Origin: a virus | Strand: one strand, 5' to 3' | IMG/VR virus record: IMGVR_UViG_3300024520_004058 | Coordinates: 1 to 43,770 of that record | Length of the DNA stretch: 43,770 nt | Part shown: positions 18,560 to 27,529 of the stretch, one piece after another | Layout of the letters: each line of letters opens with the position of its first letter | Position numbering within the stretch: the first letter of the stretch is position 1 | Translations under genes and position numbers: made by a program | Notes under the pieces: generated by a model | What the model was told of the DNA's origin: nothing | Seen by the model: the letters and a program-made list of their open reading frames with translations, nothing else | The model's database searches: none

Positions 18560-19990
18560 TATATCCGACAAAATCTCTATGAGATTCTCGGAGACGTTGC
18601 CCCACTTACTCACGGTGAACGTGGCGAGTATGGTGCCCCCGGTTGTGGTCTGTGTCAGTGCCCCGTCCGCAAAGTCAACGATGGAGTTTGCACTTAGCTC
18701 AGTCCAGGCGGGTACGCCCGCGATAGTGGCGTTGCGTAATACCTGCACCTTCACTTCGTTATTGCCCGTAACCGCTCCGCCCAAATGTAGTAGACGTATA
18801 ATCCCCGACTGCAATGCGGTCTTAAACGCACGCTTTACCCGCAGCGAGAAGATGGCCACTTGCGTAGATGTCACAATCGCAACACTCACCTGGTGCCCGT
18901 TCGTAACTTCGATGGTGTGGTTAGTGCCACCCTGGATACTTACCGCCATGGATGCTGACTCCAAGGCGTAGCTCACGGCGTCCGCGTTGTTCTCGATACT
19001 GGCGAACAAAGGAAACGAGGCGTCCGTAAACGTGGGTAGGATCTGAGTGTTGGGGCTCGCTGTAGACCACTTAATCCTGTGGACCAGAGTGAACCCCTTT
19101 TCCGTCAGGATGAAGAACCGCAGGGGTGCGGCGCCCAAGTACCCAAACGTGATGGCGTACACGTACAGTCGTTCAGGGTCGATGGTCACGCCAGAGGGGC
19201 CCGCCCCGTCCATAGTGTCCACGTTCCAGGTCTTGTTGCCTTCGTCAGTAGTGAAGATGGCGTTATCCCCTGCACGATCTTGCACGAAACCCCCAACAGT
19301 ACCTGTCGCCGTAGCCAGGACTAGGCTGTACGCACCGTTGCGCACTTCCACGTCTTTAGCCACAAAGATCACCGTTGCGCCAATGGCGTAGGTGTACCAA
19401 TCGTTGTACGTGCCCGCCGCGATCTCATTAGCGCTCTGGGTAGGTGTGCCAATCGTGACGGCAACAGTATGTGCCACGCCATTTAGAGTTATGGTCACGT
19501 CCCCTGCACCCGTAGTCCCGACAGTTATAGTCAGGGTGTGTAGGTCCACGGAGCCCCTGGACCGGTGGATGATACCCAACACGCTACCGTCACCGTAGGC
19601 CCCCCGCGACCCAAAGGCCGCGAAGTTCTCCACCGTACCAACGCCTATAGCCTGGTTAAGCTCCGCCGTTGAGGCATCGAAAAGGGCAGTAAACTTAGCT
19701 TCAATCCCTTGGCCAGGGTGATAGACCGCGCGGCGAACGGACTCCATGCGGAGACTTGACTGAGCTGTGGCTCCGGTTATCAAGTGGAGCTTTGCGTTCG
19801 TAGTCGAAGCTGCGCCTGTTGCCACAGCATGGATATCCATGACCTCATCGTGCGCGGTGAGGTCATGCACGAACTTCAACTGAGCTTGGGGCTCAAGACT
19901 TGTGGTACGCAATTCACCAAAAGCGGCCATAGACATGTCGCCACCAGAGGAGATCAGTAGGCTAGAAGGAACTCGGGTAAGTGATGCCAT
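18470..19990 (-). CDS. putative tail/fibre-associated virion protein, 506 aa
   Basis: Last gene of the late operon, four bases after the fibre gene. The product is rich in Thr, Ala, Gly, Val and Ser with many short beta strands (DLHTLTITVGTTGAGDVTIT, TFTVSKWGNVSENLI). It has no signal peptide, Cys cluster or enzyme motif I can identify. Composition and place, immediately after the T7 gp17-like fibre, fit a tail appendage or receptor-binding component. Residues about 150-250 look like a repeated beta unit (VTITLNGVAHTVAVTIG). The exact role is inference. The C-terminal codons overlap, antisense, the small gene at 18380-18559. Confidence 0.65.
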   Translation of the reverse strand: MASLTRVPSSLLISSGGDMSMAAFGELRTTSLEPQAQLKFVHDLTAHDEVMDIHAVATGAASTTNAKLHLITGATAQSSLRMESVRRAVYHPGQGIEAKFTALFDASTAELNQAIGVGTVENFAAFGSRGAYGDGSVLGIIHRSRGSVDLHTLTITVGTTGAGDVTITLNGVAHTVAVTIGTPTQSANEIAAGTYNDWYTYAIGATVIFVAKDVEVRNGAYSLVLATATGTVGGFVQDRAGDNAIFTTDEGNKTWNVDTMDGAGPSGVTIDPERLYVYAITFGYLGAAPLRFFILTEKGFTLVHRIKWSTASPNTQILPTFTDASFPLFASIENNADAVSYALESASMAVSIQGGTNHTIEVTNGHQVSVAIVTSTQVAIFSLRVKRAFKTALQSGIIRLLHLGGAVTGNNEVKVQVLRNATIAGVPAWTELSANSIVDFADGALTQTTTGGTILATFTVSKWGNVSENLIEILSDISPGEVITFAAATASGNSDVTLGCSWGEQP

Positions 19991-19994
19991 AAAA

Positions 19995-21182
19995 TTATCC
20001 TATTTGCTCGATGTTGATGTACGAATAAATCTCGGGGTGCCCGGCTGAATTGCGAGCGGGCCCAAACCCCGTGGTCGACTTGGTTATACTACAGTGGTGC
20101 TGCAGCTCCAAGACGGTGGTCTGCGTGAGTATGAGTTTTGACTTAGGGAGAAACGAGCGGTTGGTCTTCGCGCCCGTGGCGTCAGCAAACTCTGAGGTCC
20201 CGTAGATCTCGATGCTGTCCCCACTGGTGGCGTAGAGGCGGCACTGATGCTCCACGACTTCGTAGGCTGGGGCACTGGCCTCGATGAGATACGTGCCCAC
20301 GGGCAGGGTGATGGCGTTAGTTGCCAGGCTGGCCCCAGTTATGTCGTTGGCTTGGACGGTCGTCAAGTCCCGTGTACGCCAACCCAACGCGGTGAAGGTG
20401 CCCCCGTCCGTACCTTGCGCCTTCTCGTCTACGATGAAGAGCACCTTGCGTATCTGCGCGGCCAGGGACAGTAGACGGAACTCAATGTCGTCCCCCTCCT
20501 CCAAGCCTTCACACATTGTGACGAGGGTTGTACTCGTTTCGACAAAGGCCCCCGCCATCTGCCAGACGCCGTTGATGACGACCACCAGCGTGTTGGACCC
20601 CGGCACGTAAGCGGGCACCGTGAAGATCGTTTGCCCCACCGTTGCAGTCTGGCTGCTCTTACTGGCGCCGACGACCGTGTCATCGACTGCCAGGTTGGCT
20701 GCCGCCCAAGCCTTGGTCACTGCGTCCTGCCCATTCACTGGGTCGACCACATTGATCAAACGCTTTGTGCCGGCATCGATCGCGGTGTCAGTCGCATTGC
20801 CGACCAGGGCACGGTCGGTCACCTCCTTGAGCTGCTGCATCTTCTGGACGTTCTTATCCAGTGCGGCCTCAAGGACATCAGGGTAGTAGGTGGACTGGTT
20901 GGCGATGTCCGTCTCTTGGGTGAAGGGTGCCGCGCGGCGGATAGTCAGGGTGGACCCGCTGGCCCAGATAGCTGTAGTGACGATCGTGCCGCCAGCCTCA
21001 ACCCCTACGCCAGTCACCGAATAGTCAGTGGTCAGGGTGAGGACGACCTCGGCCAAGGAGGTGTCGTCAGTTTGGATGACCTCCAACTCGTCCGCGGCGT
21101 CTACGCGAAACGTATAATTGAAAATGGTTGTGCCCCCGTCAGTGACGTAAGGTCCGTTCTTGGCAGTCTCTGTGGATATCAT
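19995..21182 (-). CDS. tail fibre protein with T7 gp17-like N-terminal domain, 395 aa
   Basis: The first 120 residues match the T7-type tail fibre anchor: GTTIFNYTFRVDAADELEVI, DYSVTGVGVEAGGTIVT, LTIRRAAPFTQETDIANQ, and YPDVLEAALDKNVQKMQQL followed by a helix. This domain fixes the fibre to the tail in T7-like phages. Residues 180-270 are a second beta domain (FTVPAYVPGSNTLVVVINGV). The C-terminus (from about residue 260) is a C1q/TNF-like or similar beta domain (TFTALGWRTRDLTT, then YLIEASAPAYEVVEHQCRLY), probably binding the receptor. The start overlaps the giant protein's stop as ATGA. Confidence 0.8.
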   Translation of the reverse strand: MISTETAKNGPYVTDGGTTIFNYTFRVDAADELEVIQTDDTSLAEVVLTLTTDYSVTGVGVEAGGTIVTTAIWASGSTLTIRRAAPFTQETDIANQSTYYPDVLEAALDKNVQKMQQLKEVTDRALVGNATDTAIDAGTKRLINVVDPVNGQDAVTKAWAAANLAVDDTVVGASKSSQTATVGQTIFTVPAYVPGSNTLVVVINGVWQMAGAFVETSTTLVTMCEGLEEGDDIEFRLLSLAAQIRKVLFIVDEKAQGTDGGTFTALGWRTRDLTTVQANDITGASLATNAITLPVGTYLIEASAPAYEVVEHQCRLYATSGDSIEIYGTSEFADATGAKTNRSFLPKSKLILTQTTVLELQHHCSITKSTTGFGPARNSAGHPEIYSYINIEQIG

Positions 21183-24100
21183 TTACGCTCACCTTTCTTT
21201 GTGGGGCTGGGGGCCAGGATCTGTACGAGCGATCCTACGCGGAACTCTTCCTCTTCGCCGAACTGCACAAAGCCCTCTTTCAGTTTACTTAACACCTTTG
21301 GTGCCGGGATACCATACGCGAACGCGACTACATTCGCAATCGACCACAGCGTTTTCTCGGCCTTTTCGTCATCATCCAACTCCATAGCCCACTGTATCGG
21401 AGTGGCAATGGCATTTGCAACTAACTCGGGCCCAGCGGATAAGGGCGTACCGATCGTGCCCTTCCAGGGTTGGTTGCGCACCTTGCCCTCCACACCCCCA
21501 ACGAGGTCACGGACAACAGGCATACCTATGAACTGGTACGTAAGTACTTCGACCCCAGCGTCCACCAGGTCTTCGTCATCGAACTCTTCGCCCCAGATCA
21601 TGTTGCTGAAAAGCGCGTGCATGGCCAGTGCCGGCAGGATGCCCTCCAGCATATACGCGGTAGACGCCTGCCCCAAACCGAACTCGGGGTCGTTCACATA
21701 CCGGCGATAGGTCGCCCGCTGTCTATGGCCAAACTTCAAAGTGAATGTGGAGAATAGGGAGAACAGGCGGAACCAGCCCTTGCTGCGCTGTAGCACTGAG
21801 GTGTCCATGGGCCTGTTAGTGGGCTGGCTTATCTCGATAGCCTCATCGGCAAAAGCGATAGCCTCTTCCTGAGTCTTCCCAGCAGTGAGCTGCTTATTGT
21901 ATGCACCGAACCACAGCGGCATCACCGTGGCCTGGTCCAGCATACGAATGAGTACAAAGAGGTGCGGCGTAATCTCATTCGCCACCCGTCCGACTTTCGT
22001 AGTGCCAATGCGCCGTAAGGAGCTGGCCATGCGAGGTAGGTCTCGGTCAAAAGATGTGGCGCGGTCGCGCATAAATGGGCTGAAGGCATACATGGTGTCC
22101 CGCATTTTGATGAAGTCTCGGCCATACACCGTGCGCGCACCATCAATGTATGCGCCCATGCCAATCTCATTTATGCCGCCAGGAGTAGAGAACCACTGCT
22201 TGAGGGACACGGAGACATTGGCTCCGAGGATAGCCAGAGTTGTGGCTCGCGCCATCCAGTCGATGTGCCTCTCTACACCTACCAGGCCTCCCGAGTCGGG
22301 CCGAGCAATGTGCGCCAGGTTCTTACGCACGTTCGCCCAATGCTCGTTACCTAAGACCCTCTTTATCTCCGACTCAACGCGCTTATCGCGGAGTACGGAC
22401 CAGGCATGCTCTGTGACTTCACCCAGGTGTAGGTACCGGTACTTATCGGCGATGTGCCTGGCCAGTACAGAACCATTCAGCAGGATTGGCAGCGATGTCG
22501 CTTCCGCCTGCCGGCGCTCTAAGAAGCCGGACTTCGTGTTGATGGGGGCCCCAAACATAGCCGCCTTAGTTGACAGTGCGTCAAAGTTCTCCGCGACAGC
22601 CTGGGCTATATCAGCGATCGCCTGGCTATCGAAGTTCAGGGGGTAGTAGCCCCCGGTGAGAGTTTTGGTCGTACCGTCAGCCAGGTCAATGGTGAACTCC
22701 GCGGCCACCACGCGCTCCTGCAAGAACCCCTCCCTGCGCAGATGCACCTGGTTGACCTCATCAAAGTCCTGCGACAAGAGATCCCATGTACCCTGAATCG
22801 CGTCCCAACTGGCGGGAGAGATGTTGCTGACGATGTCGTTGTACTGCTGATCGTTCAACTCGTAGCCTTTGAGTGCGGTCGAATAGTTGTAGTCAGTACC
22901 CCGGTGTCTGGCCAGCTCAAGGATGCGCTCGTATGTCCACTGCCAATGAACGCCCGCAGTACGGGCGAACACCGGCGGGATCGCGAGGTCACGCAACCCA
23001 TCCGCTGACTTCAGAATCTGGTTCGGGTACAGCTTGGCCTCGGCGTAATGCACCTCATGCAGCTTCGCGTACTCGTTCTTAATGCGTGTGCCGTCACGCT
23101 GGTACCGCGACATTGCGCGGCGAATGGGGTCGATGATCGTGCGCTCCCAGAGCCCCTTCGCCCCACCATGGATACGAGTGTTACCGTCCATGTCCTGCAT
23201 GGTCGTGGTCAGGGTGCTGAGCCCGCCCCGGTACTGGTCCATAAGTTCGTCCGCCCGGTTCAGCAGGCCACCCTCTTTGTTATCGGGGCGCCCCTTAAGG
23301 CTGCCGGACTGCTCAAGCATGTCGTTGACGAGGCCTTGCCGGTCAATCTCCTTGCCCTCCAAGATGAGCTTCACCTCATTGGCCCCGCGGAAAGCCAGGA
23401 CATCCAGCACCGCCATCATGTCTGTAAACTCTTCAACCGTCAGGTCTTTGTAGTCTGTCACCTCGGCCTGCGGGACCATGAACCGCTCGTTGTGGCGGGT
23501 CCGGATATTGTCCAGGTTGTCCGTGCTGTCCAGTAGATCGCCCGCGTTCTGCGTCTCGGTCTCAGGGTCGAACTTCATGCCGGGCAGTAGACTGTAGTCA
23601 TGCACGATCGTCTTGATGGCGTTGCGCTGCCTGGAGGCGATCGACTTAACCTTCTTGGTCTTCTTGCCCGCCTGCTTGACGCCACGGTCGGAGAAGCGGG
23701 TGTACGTCCGGCTCATCTTGGCCAGTCGCACCTGGATCTCTGCCTGCTGCAATAGGTCAAAGGCCTTCCCCGGCGCTGACTCTTCCAGCAAAGCGACCGT
23801 CATGTCACGGAACAGCTTAGCGGCGTTGTTCACGAAACGTGAGGTCTGCCGAGCCCCGGTATGGTCGAGCGTGGCGAATGCGATCTCCGCTGTCTGGCGC
23901 CGCTGCCGGCGCAAGTGTGCTGACTTCTTGCCGGCCAGGTCAATCATCAGTGCGCTCAGATCGTCCAAGGCCTGGGCATACTCTTCTGTCGATGCGACAA
24001 AAGCGTCAATGTCCGCTTCGTCAATATCCTCAAGCACCTTCTTCTGCAGGTAGTCCTCGATCAGCGCTTCGCGGAGATTGGCCACTTGCCCCTCTGTCCG

Positions 24101-27100
24101 CAGGTTGCCCGAGCGGGGGCCACGGTAATTGGCCATAGCCCAGATCTGGTTGATGAGGGTGCGTGGGTTCATCTCCAAGTCAGTGGCCAGGATCTGCAGG
24201 TCAGTGGTGAGGAAGCCCGGTGCGCGCGCTTCTACGCCCTCTGCGGGCGTGGCTATAGTTGAGGTCGCCGCGCTAAGGGCTCGGCCCAGGGCGGCACTCT
24301 CCTGCGACTTCTGCAGTGCCACAGCTTCTGTCAGCTCTTTCTCAATAGTGCGAAGGACGCGCTGTACCGATTTGATGTTCGCATGAGATCCCTGCTCGCG
24401 GTCAGCCCTCACCTTCGCCGCACCCAGAATGCGCTTAGCCGCAGCGGGTCTTGCGCCCAGGCGGCGCATCAAGTCTTTTATGGTGGCGAGGCGCGCCTTC
24501 ATTGTCGGTGCCAGGTTGCTCGGTGTAAGGGGTACGGCCTGCACGGATGTGGACCGAGTGCTGCCCTTCTTCCGGTTCTCGGTTATCGAGACAGATGGGG
24601 GCTCTTTTGGTATCGTAACCTTCTGGTCCTTAGGGATATTCGACATGTCCTCCTGCAACGTATGCAGCGCCTCAGAAGGCGTAAAGCCCTGTGTAGGCGG
24701 GACGGTCTCTACCTCGACAGCGCTCACCAGACCCCTGCGCTGCAGATCACGGACCTGCTCAGAGGTGGCGTAATTGCTTGCGGACTCGACCGTAATGGGT
24801 TTACCGACCAGGCTTTTAATGGTCTGGAAGATGACGTTCTCATCGATCGCAGCACCTGCGACCTTAACCCGCTCAGCCTGATGGTCTTGTGCGATCTCGG
24901 CCTGCTCTTCCTGAAACTTGGCACGGATCTGATTGCGCACAGACTTCATGGTCGCGACCCAGCCGGACATAGCTTTCGGGGCGATCCCCGCTTCCAGTAG
25001 CGCAGCGCGCGCCTCGCTCGACTGCAGAGGAGCTTCAAGTAGTTTAGACTCAGAGACTTTCACCTCTGAGGCAAACAGGCGTTCCATCACCGCTTCGATC
25101 TCACCGTTAAAGTGCGCAACGTCTTGACTGCCTGCGGTCACCTGACGCATATGGCTTAAGTAGATTTCGCCGAGCCAGGTCTTGAACCGGGCAAAAGCCT
25201 CTTTGAGTTTGGATGTCGGCGCTTTGCCTGTAGCCAGGTAATCAACAAAAGCATTGGCGAACTTCTCTTGCGGGCGGACGATATCCTTGTTATCAACGTC
25301 AAGTAGGTCCGCCAACTCATCTATGCCAATGAACTCTTTAACTGTCTTGAGGTCGGCCTTTACCGAGTCAGGTGCGAGGCCCGAGTTTACGAACGCCTGC
25401 ATTTCCAAGCCGAACACATGGCCTAGCTCATGCCAGAGGGTGTCGTCCTTGCGTTGCTCAAAAAGGCCAATGTATATTGAGCCATCACTCAATCGCGTGG
25501 CCGCGCCGCGCGCCGGCGGCAACTTGCCTTGGTCGGTGAGGCTACCTAAATCGTTGGTGATCGCCGTGGGCGTAGCGGTCTTCTCGGTCTCGTTGAGTGA
25601 CTCTGGCCTGCTCTTAAGCGCTGCGCCCTCCTCGCGGATCTGTTCGCCCAGCTTACCGGAGGTGACCTGGTTGATACGCTCCTGCATCCGATCGGTCATC
25701 TCGACAAACTCAGCCTGGGTGCTGGAGCTGATCATCTTTATGTTCTGTGCCAGGGTGAGGGCATCCGCGCCCAGGACGCCCATGCGGGTCGTCCAGGCGG
25801 TGAGCAGGGTCTTGTAGTTCTCCTGCTGCTGCTTGTCGCCCGTGATCCGACCGACCTCTACCGCACGGGCATTGATCGCTTTGGCAATCTCCTTGGAGTT
25901 CGCCTGATTTTCCTGCACGGTGTCAAAGCGCCGCTGGATCTCTGCGTCCAGTAGCCCGGCCTCGCGCTCTTCCTCATTGATGGCGTCTCGCGTCATCCGC
26001 AGCATGGGCCGCAGCGTGGCGAACTCCTCTGCGTTAAGTTGGGAGCCAAGCTTATCTATGGCCAGGGAGATGGGGACGCCCAGGTCAGCCGACATGCTGA
26101 GCGTGCGTTTGTTGATGCCCAGCTTTCCGGCCACTACAGGGTCCAGGTCGGCCAAACGCAATACGTCCGCCGGGTGAATGAACATCGTCTCGTCTGCGCC
26201 GATCTCCTGCAAGAAGACCTGTTTGACTGCCGGTGAGGCGTCAAGTTCGGTCTCGGCCAGGTCATCGATCGCGGCAGCCAGACCATCCATACCGCTGCGC
26301 GTAAGCTCCGCTGAGTTGAAAGCGTCTTTGCTCGCGCTCACCGCGCTCATCGTATTGAAGCCCACGGACATGCCGAACCCTGCCGCAGCGCCCGCTTTAC
26401 CGGCCTTGATGATGCGTCCGCTCTCGTCCTCCAGTCGGGTGAACAGCGATTCGTTTGGATGATGCTCAGCGAACCACTTGCCGATAACGGTGTTGAGTTC
26501 CTGAGTCGCCTCAGTAGTCCCCTCACCCAGCAGTGCGCCCCCGGTATTTGCCGCAGCACGGCCAATAGTCAGTGCCGCACCCGTGGAGTTCGCGGCCTGA
26601 ATGAACCCCTTCTCTTTCGCCGCTTTGATGATCCGCTTGCGTAGCTGGCTGCTGACGAGGTGCCGGACCCCTGGTGCGGCTTTCAGTATTGCGCCGCCAC
26701 CAATGACTTCCAGGCCCCCGTTCGCTGCGCCCACGATCAGCGCAATAGTCAGTGCGGCCTCGGCGTTGGTGATCGTGCCATCAGGCTTAAAGGCCAAGTC
26801 GCCGTCCGCCTTCAGGTCGAACTTAAACTCTTCTGCGAACTCAAGCATGGCCAGGGCGGATTCCAGCTCCGCTGCACCCTTAGCCCCGCCGACTGCAGCA
26901 CCATACGCCGCGCCCGCTATTGCTCCTGGTCCAGTTACAGACCCAGCCGCTGCGCCGGCAGCCGCCCCTGCGATAGCCTGGACGCCTACATCAAATAGGA
27001 TGGGTGTGGTCTGCACCGTCTCTTTGAGGATCAGGCTCAGTATGCCAGAGGCCTCGATGTCGCGCTGCCGCTGCTGCAGCTCCTGTAGCCTGGCCTCGTC

Positions 27101-27529
27101 TTTCTCCGTGAACTCAGTGTCGCCAATGAGCTGCTCTGAGCCAGAGATTATGCCGAACTTTTGCTGAGCCAGGTTGGCCATTTCGACAGTATCGAGGCCT
27201 TGCTGAAAAGCGCCGAGCAACGTAGCCTGTTTGTGCGACTCGCGCAGGGAGCTGAGCGTACTGGTGTCGTCCATGTGCGCCAGCTTGGGCCAGTCATCCT
27301 GCCCCACAGACGCCATTAAGGGGTTTCGCAGCGCGAAGTTGACCAGGCGAGGATTAGTGTTGATGTATGTGGACAACGCCGGCCCCGCCCCATTCGTCTT
27401 GATGGACGTAATTACGCTCGGGGGTAAACCTAAACGTACAGACTCCTCGATAGTATTGGCGGCCACACGCGGGCCGGTCTCCCTGGCGACAGCATCGAGG
27501 TACCTGAGTTGTTCGTTGAAGTCGGGCAT
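21179..27529 (-). CDS. giant internal virion (ejection) polyvalent protein with HELGH metalloprotease motif, 2116 aa
   Basis: At 2116 residues this is the largest protein here and occupies the T7 gp16 position. Residues about 185-215 are an Ala/Gly membrane-active stretch (AGAAAGAAAGSVTGPGAIAG). Residues 700-704 read HELGH in DTLWHELGHVFGLEMQ, a zinc metalloprotease motif, with EKFANAFVDYL at about 755 giving a possible third ligand. This resembles the metallopeptidase domains of 'polyvalent' phage proteins. Long helical regions follow (about 890-1400), then a C-terminal part with aromatic and hydrophobic segments (TLAILGANVSVSLKQWF, FRLFSLFSTFTLKFGHRQR) typical of large polyvalent-protein tails. 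It is probably packaged and ejected with DNA into the host. Specific substrates are unknown. Confidence 0.82.
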   Translation of the reverse strand: MPDFNEQLRYLDAVARETGPRVAANTIEESVRLGLPPSVITSIKTNGAGPALSTYINTNPRLVNFALRNPLMASVGQDDWPKLAHMDDTSTLSSLRESHKQATLLGAFQQGLDTVEMANLAQQKFGIISGSEQLIGDTEFTEKDEARLQELQQRQRDIEASGILSLILKETVQTTPILFDVGVQAIAGAAAGAAAGSVTGPGAIAGAAYGAAVGGAKGAAELESALAMLEFAEEFKFDLKADGDLAFKPDGTITNAEAALTIALIVGAANGGLEVIGGGAILKAAPGVRHLVSSQLRKRIIKAAKEKGFIQAANSTGAALTIGRAAANTGGALLGEGTTEATQELNTVIGKWFAEHHPNESLFTRLEDESGRIIKAGKAGAAAGFGMSVGFNTMSAVSASKDAFNSAELTRSGMDGLAAAIDDLAETELDASPAVKQVFLQEIGADETMFIHPADVLRLADLDPVVAGKLGINKRTLSMSADLGVPISLAIDKLGSQLNAEEFATLRPMLRMTRDAINEEEREAGLLDAEIQRRFDTVQENQANSKEIAKAINARAVEVGRITGDKQQQENYKTLLTAWTTRMGVLGADALTLAQNIKMISSSTQAEFVEMTDRMQERINQVTSGKLGEQIREEGAALKSRPESLNETEKTATPTAITNDLGSLTDQGKLPPARGAATRLSDGSIYIGLFEQRKDDTLWHELGHVFGLEMQAFVNSGLAPDSVKADLKTVKEFIGIDELADLLDVDNKDIVRPQEKFANAFVDYLATGKAPTSKLKEAFARFKTWLGEIYLSHMRQVTAGSQDVAHFNGEIEAVMERLFASEVKVSESKLLEAPLQSSEARAALLEAGIAPKAMSGWVATMKSVRNQIRAKFQEEQAEIAQDHQAERVKVAGAAIDENVIFQTIKSLVGKPITVESASNYATSEQVRDLQRRGLVSAVEVETVPPTQGFTPSEALHTLQEDMSNIPKDQKVTIPKEPPSVSITENRKKGSTRSTSVQAVPLTPSNLAPTMKARLATIKDLMRRLGARPAAAKRILGAAKVRADREQGSHANIKSVQRVLRTIEKELTEAVALQKSQESAALGRALSAATSTIATPAEGVEARAPGFLTTDLQILATDLEMNPRTLINQIWAMANYRGPRSGNLRTEGQVANLREALIEDYLQKKVLEDIDEADIDAFVASTEEYAQALDDLSALMIDLAGKKSAHLRRQRRQTAEIAFATLDHTGARQTSRFVNNAAKLFRDMTVALLEESAPGKAFDLLQQAEIQVRLAKMSRTYTRFSDRGVKQAGKKTKKVKSIASRQRNAIKTIVHDYSLLPGMKFDPETETQNAGDLLDSTDNLDNIRTRHNERFMVPQAEVTDYKDLTVEEFTDMMAVLDVLAFRGANEVKLILEGKEIDRQGLVNDMLEQSGSLKGRPDNKEGGLLNRADELMDQYRGGLSTLTTTMQDMDGNTRIHGGAKGLWERTIIDPIRRAMSRYQRDGTRIKNEYAKLHEVHYAEAKLYPNQILKSADGLRDLAIPPVFARTAGVHWQWTYERILELARHRGTDYNYSTALKGYELNDQQYNDIVSNISPASWDAIQGTWDLLSQDFDEVNQVHLRREGFLQERVVAAEFTIDLADGTTKTLTGGYYPLNFDSQAIADIAQAVAENFDALSTKAAMFGAPINTKSGFLERRQAEATSLPILLNGSVLARHIADKYRYLHLGEVTEHAWSVLRDKRVESEIKRVLGNEHWANVRKNLAHIARPDSGGLVGVERHIDWMARATTLAILGANVSVSLKQWFSTPGGINEIGMGAYIDGARTVYGRDFIKMRDTMYAFSPFMRDRATSFDRDLPRMASSLRRIGTTKVGRVANEITPHLFVLIRMLDQATVMPLWFGAYNKQLTAGKTQEEAIAFADEAIEISQPTNRPMDTSVLQRSKGWFRLFSLFSTFTLKFGHRQRATYRRYVNDPEFGLGQASTAYMLEGILPALAMHALFSNMIWGEEFDDEDLVDAGVEVLTYQFIGMPVVRDLVGGVEGKVRNQPWKGTIGTPLSAGPELVANAIATPIQWAMELDDDEKAEKTLWSIANVVAFAYGIPAPKVLSKLKEGFVQFGEEEEFRVGSLVQILAPSPTKKGERK

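Noticed and set aside
18470-21182. Diversity-generating retroelement, as in BPP-1
   Set aside because: No reverse transcriptase and no repeat pair resembling template and variable regions that I could see in the tail genes.
20631-21710. 359-codon plus-strand frame opposite the tail fibre and giant protein
   Set aside because: Low-complexity Ser/Thr/Pro-rich text without a start site; the minus strand has the T7 fibre domain.
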